Below are positions 62,909-64,000 of a stretch of DNA of 64,000 nt, in pieces (position 1 is the first letter of the stretch; every line of letters starts with the position of its first letter). Origin of the DNA: Thalassobius sp034670005 (GTDB taxonomy: Bacteria; Pseudomonadota; Alphaproteobacteria; Rhodobacterales; Rhodobacteraceae). The position numbers and the translations under genes were made by a program. Location of the stretch: positions 434,001 to 498,000 of the forward strand of contig NZ_JAXMOH010000001.1 of the NCBI RefSeq assembly GCF_034670005.1. The letters run 5' to 3'. The notes under the pieces were generated by a model. The model saw only the letters and a list, made by a program, of their open reading frames with translations. It made no database searches and was not told the DNA's origin.

Positions 62909-64000
62909 ATGGCTCCCAAAGTACTCGTCTCCGACAAGCTGTCCGAAACCGCCGTCCAGATATTCCGCGATCGCGGCATCGACGTGGATTTCCTGCCCGA
63001 CGTGGGCAAGGACAAGGAAAAGCTGGCCGAAATCATCGGTCAGTATGATGGCCTTGCGATCCGTTCGGCCACCAAGGTGACACCGGCCATCCTCGAAAAG
63101 GCTGACAAGCTGAAGGTGATCGGCCGCGCCGGGATCGGCACTGATAACGTCGATAAGGAAGCCGCGAGCAAAAAAGGCGTGATCGTGATGAACACGCCGT
63201 TCGGCAACATGATCACCACCGCCGAACACGCCATCGCGATGATGTTTGCCGCCGCCCGCCAACTGCCCGAGGCCAGCGCCTCGACCCATGCTGGCAAATG
63301 GGAAAAGTCGAAATTCATGGGCACCGAGCTGACCAACAAGACGCTGGGCGTGATTGGGGCCGGCAATATCGGCGGCATCGTTTGCGACCGTGCCCGCGGG
63401 TTGAAAATGAAGGTCATCGCCTATGACCCCTTCCTGAGCCAGGAAAAAGCCGAAAAGATGCAGGTCGAAAAGGTCGAGCTGGACGAGTTGCTGGCGCGCG
63501 CCGATTTCATCACCCTGCACGTGCCGCTGACCGATACGACCCGCAACATTCTGAGCCGCGAAAACCTGGCCAAAACCAAGAAGGGCGTGCGCGTCATCAA
63601 CTGTGCCCGCGGTGGCCTTGTCGACGAAGAAGCGCTGGCCGAACTGTTGAAATCGGGCCATGTGGCCGGTGCCGCCTTTGACGTGTTCTCGGAAGAACCG
63701 GCAAAGGAAAACCCGTTGTTTGGCCTGCCCAACGTGGTCTGCACCCCGCACCTGGGCGCGGCAACCACCGAAGCACAGGAAAACGTCGCGCTGCAAGTGG
63801 CCGAGCAAATGGCAAACTACCTGCTGGACGGTGCGGTTGAAAACGCGTTGAACATGCCGTCGATGACCGCCGAAGAGGCCAAGGTCATGGGCCCGTGGGT
63901 CGCTCTGGCCGGGCATCTGGGCAGCTATATCGGTCAATTGACCGATGAACCGATCAAGGCAATCAACATTCTTTATGACGGCGTTGTATCGGACATGAAC
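62909..64000 (+). CDS. serA: D-3-phosphoglycerate dehydrogenase SerA (5' part)
   Basis: SerA oxidises 3-phosphoglycerate to 3-phosphohydroxypyruvate, the first step of serine synthesis. The 364 codons present start MAPKVLVSDKLSETAV after AAAGGA and run off the right edge. The NAD-binding GVIGAGNIGG, the catalytic arginine region INCARGGLVDEEAL, and the catalytic histidine in CTPHLGAATTEAQ are all present. The long form of about 530 residues with an ASB domain and C-terminal ACT domain is expected, and the visible part after about residue 310 (ALNMPSMTAEEAKVM) is the beginning of the ASB domain. Confidence 0.97.
   Translation, partial: MAPKVLVSDKLSETAVQIFRDRGIDVDFLPDVGKDKEKLAEIIGQYDGLAIRSATKVTPAILEKADKLKVIGRAGIGTDNVDKEAASKKGVIVMNTPFGNMITTAEHAIAMMFAAARQLPEASASTHAGKWEKSKFMGTELTNKTLGVIGAGNIGGIVCDRARGLKMKVIAYDPFLSQEKAEKMQVEKVELDELLARADFITLHVPLTDTTRNILSRENLAKTKKGVRVINCARGGLVDEEALAELLKSGHVAGAAFDVFSEEPAKENPLFGLPNVVCTPHLGAATTEAQENVALQVAEQMANYLLDGAVENALNMPSMTAEEAKVMGPWVALAGHLGSYIGQLTDEPIKAINILYDGVVSDMN

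Noticed and set aside
62882..63937. Open frame of about 351 codons on the minus strand, antisense to serA
   Set aside because: Shadow of serA; the plus strand shows all SerA motifs.

Overview
The window reads as a chromosomal segment of an alphaproteobacterium of the family Rhodobacteraceae (Roseobacter/Paracoccus relatives). The evidence is a GC-rich coding bias, a narR-narKGHJI nitrate respiration locus with a fused double NarK as in Paracoccus, a BioR-type biotin regulon with its palindromic boxes, Hint_2-type secreted proteins, an FMN riboswitch before a short lumazine synthase, a serC-motif-like leader, and conserved neighbourhoods such as rsfS-rlmH-gpmI-envC-ctpA-rppH. No CRISPR array, insertion sequence or prophage was seen.

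Bases 1-10.5 kb: nitrate respiration. A minus-strand operon narK-narG-narH-narJ-narI, continuing into a gene cut by the left edge, is divergent from a Crp/Fnr-family regulator (narR-like). FNR-type palindromes lie between them. Bases 10.6-14.7 kb: a nitric-oxide-response island on the minus strand (nnrU, nnrS, a small gene with an apparent frameshift, a 5-formyl-THF cyclo-ligase homologue, and a YtfE/Ric-type di-iron protein gene with two compensating frameshifts), divergent from an Rrf2/NsrR regulator with a palindromic operator. Bases 14.9-16.4 kb: a TetR-membrane protein pair and tRNA-Pro(CGG).

Bases 16.7-21.2 kb: two tandem paralogous hybrid histidine kinases. Bases 21.2-28.6 kb: leucine biosynthesis (leuB, leuD, leuC), with a LysR/epimerase pair and a membrane protein/EEP nuclease pair between leuB and leuDC. 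Bases 28.8-39.4 kb: mscS, rsfS, rlmH, gpmI, envC, ctpA, rppH, an asparaginase II homologue, ialB, rlmN and a small unknown gene. Bases 39.4-41.8 kb: a LOG-family gene, then bioR and bioY with three BioR boxes.

Bases 41.9-48.5 kb: lysine/diaminopimelate biosynthesis (dapD, dapE), with two adjacent minus-strand Hint-domain genes lodged between them, followed by a GNAT and a DUF2064 protein. Bases 48.7-54.9 kb: a His-rich exported protein, then a catabolic cassette (FAH hydrolase, cyclase, TRAP transporter DctMQP) divergent from a TetR regulator. Bases 55-60.6 kb: RNase R, a DUF1801 protein, a lytic transglycosylase, an FMN riboswitch with ribH, and a YCII protein. Bases 60.6-64 kb: serine biosynthesis, with serB divergent from serC and serA; serA runs off the right edge.

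The most unusual observations are: (i) the adjacent Hint-domain pair, in which one member has lost both autoprocessing residues; (ii) two genes of the NO-response operon with apparent frameshifts while the neighbouring nar operon is intact; (iii) the tandem hybrid kinases with a degenerate central receiver-like region; and (iv) two strong-Shine-Dalgarno leader reading frames that end at the start of the next gene.
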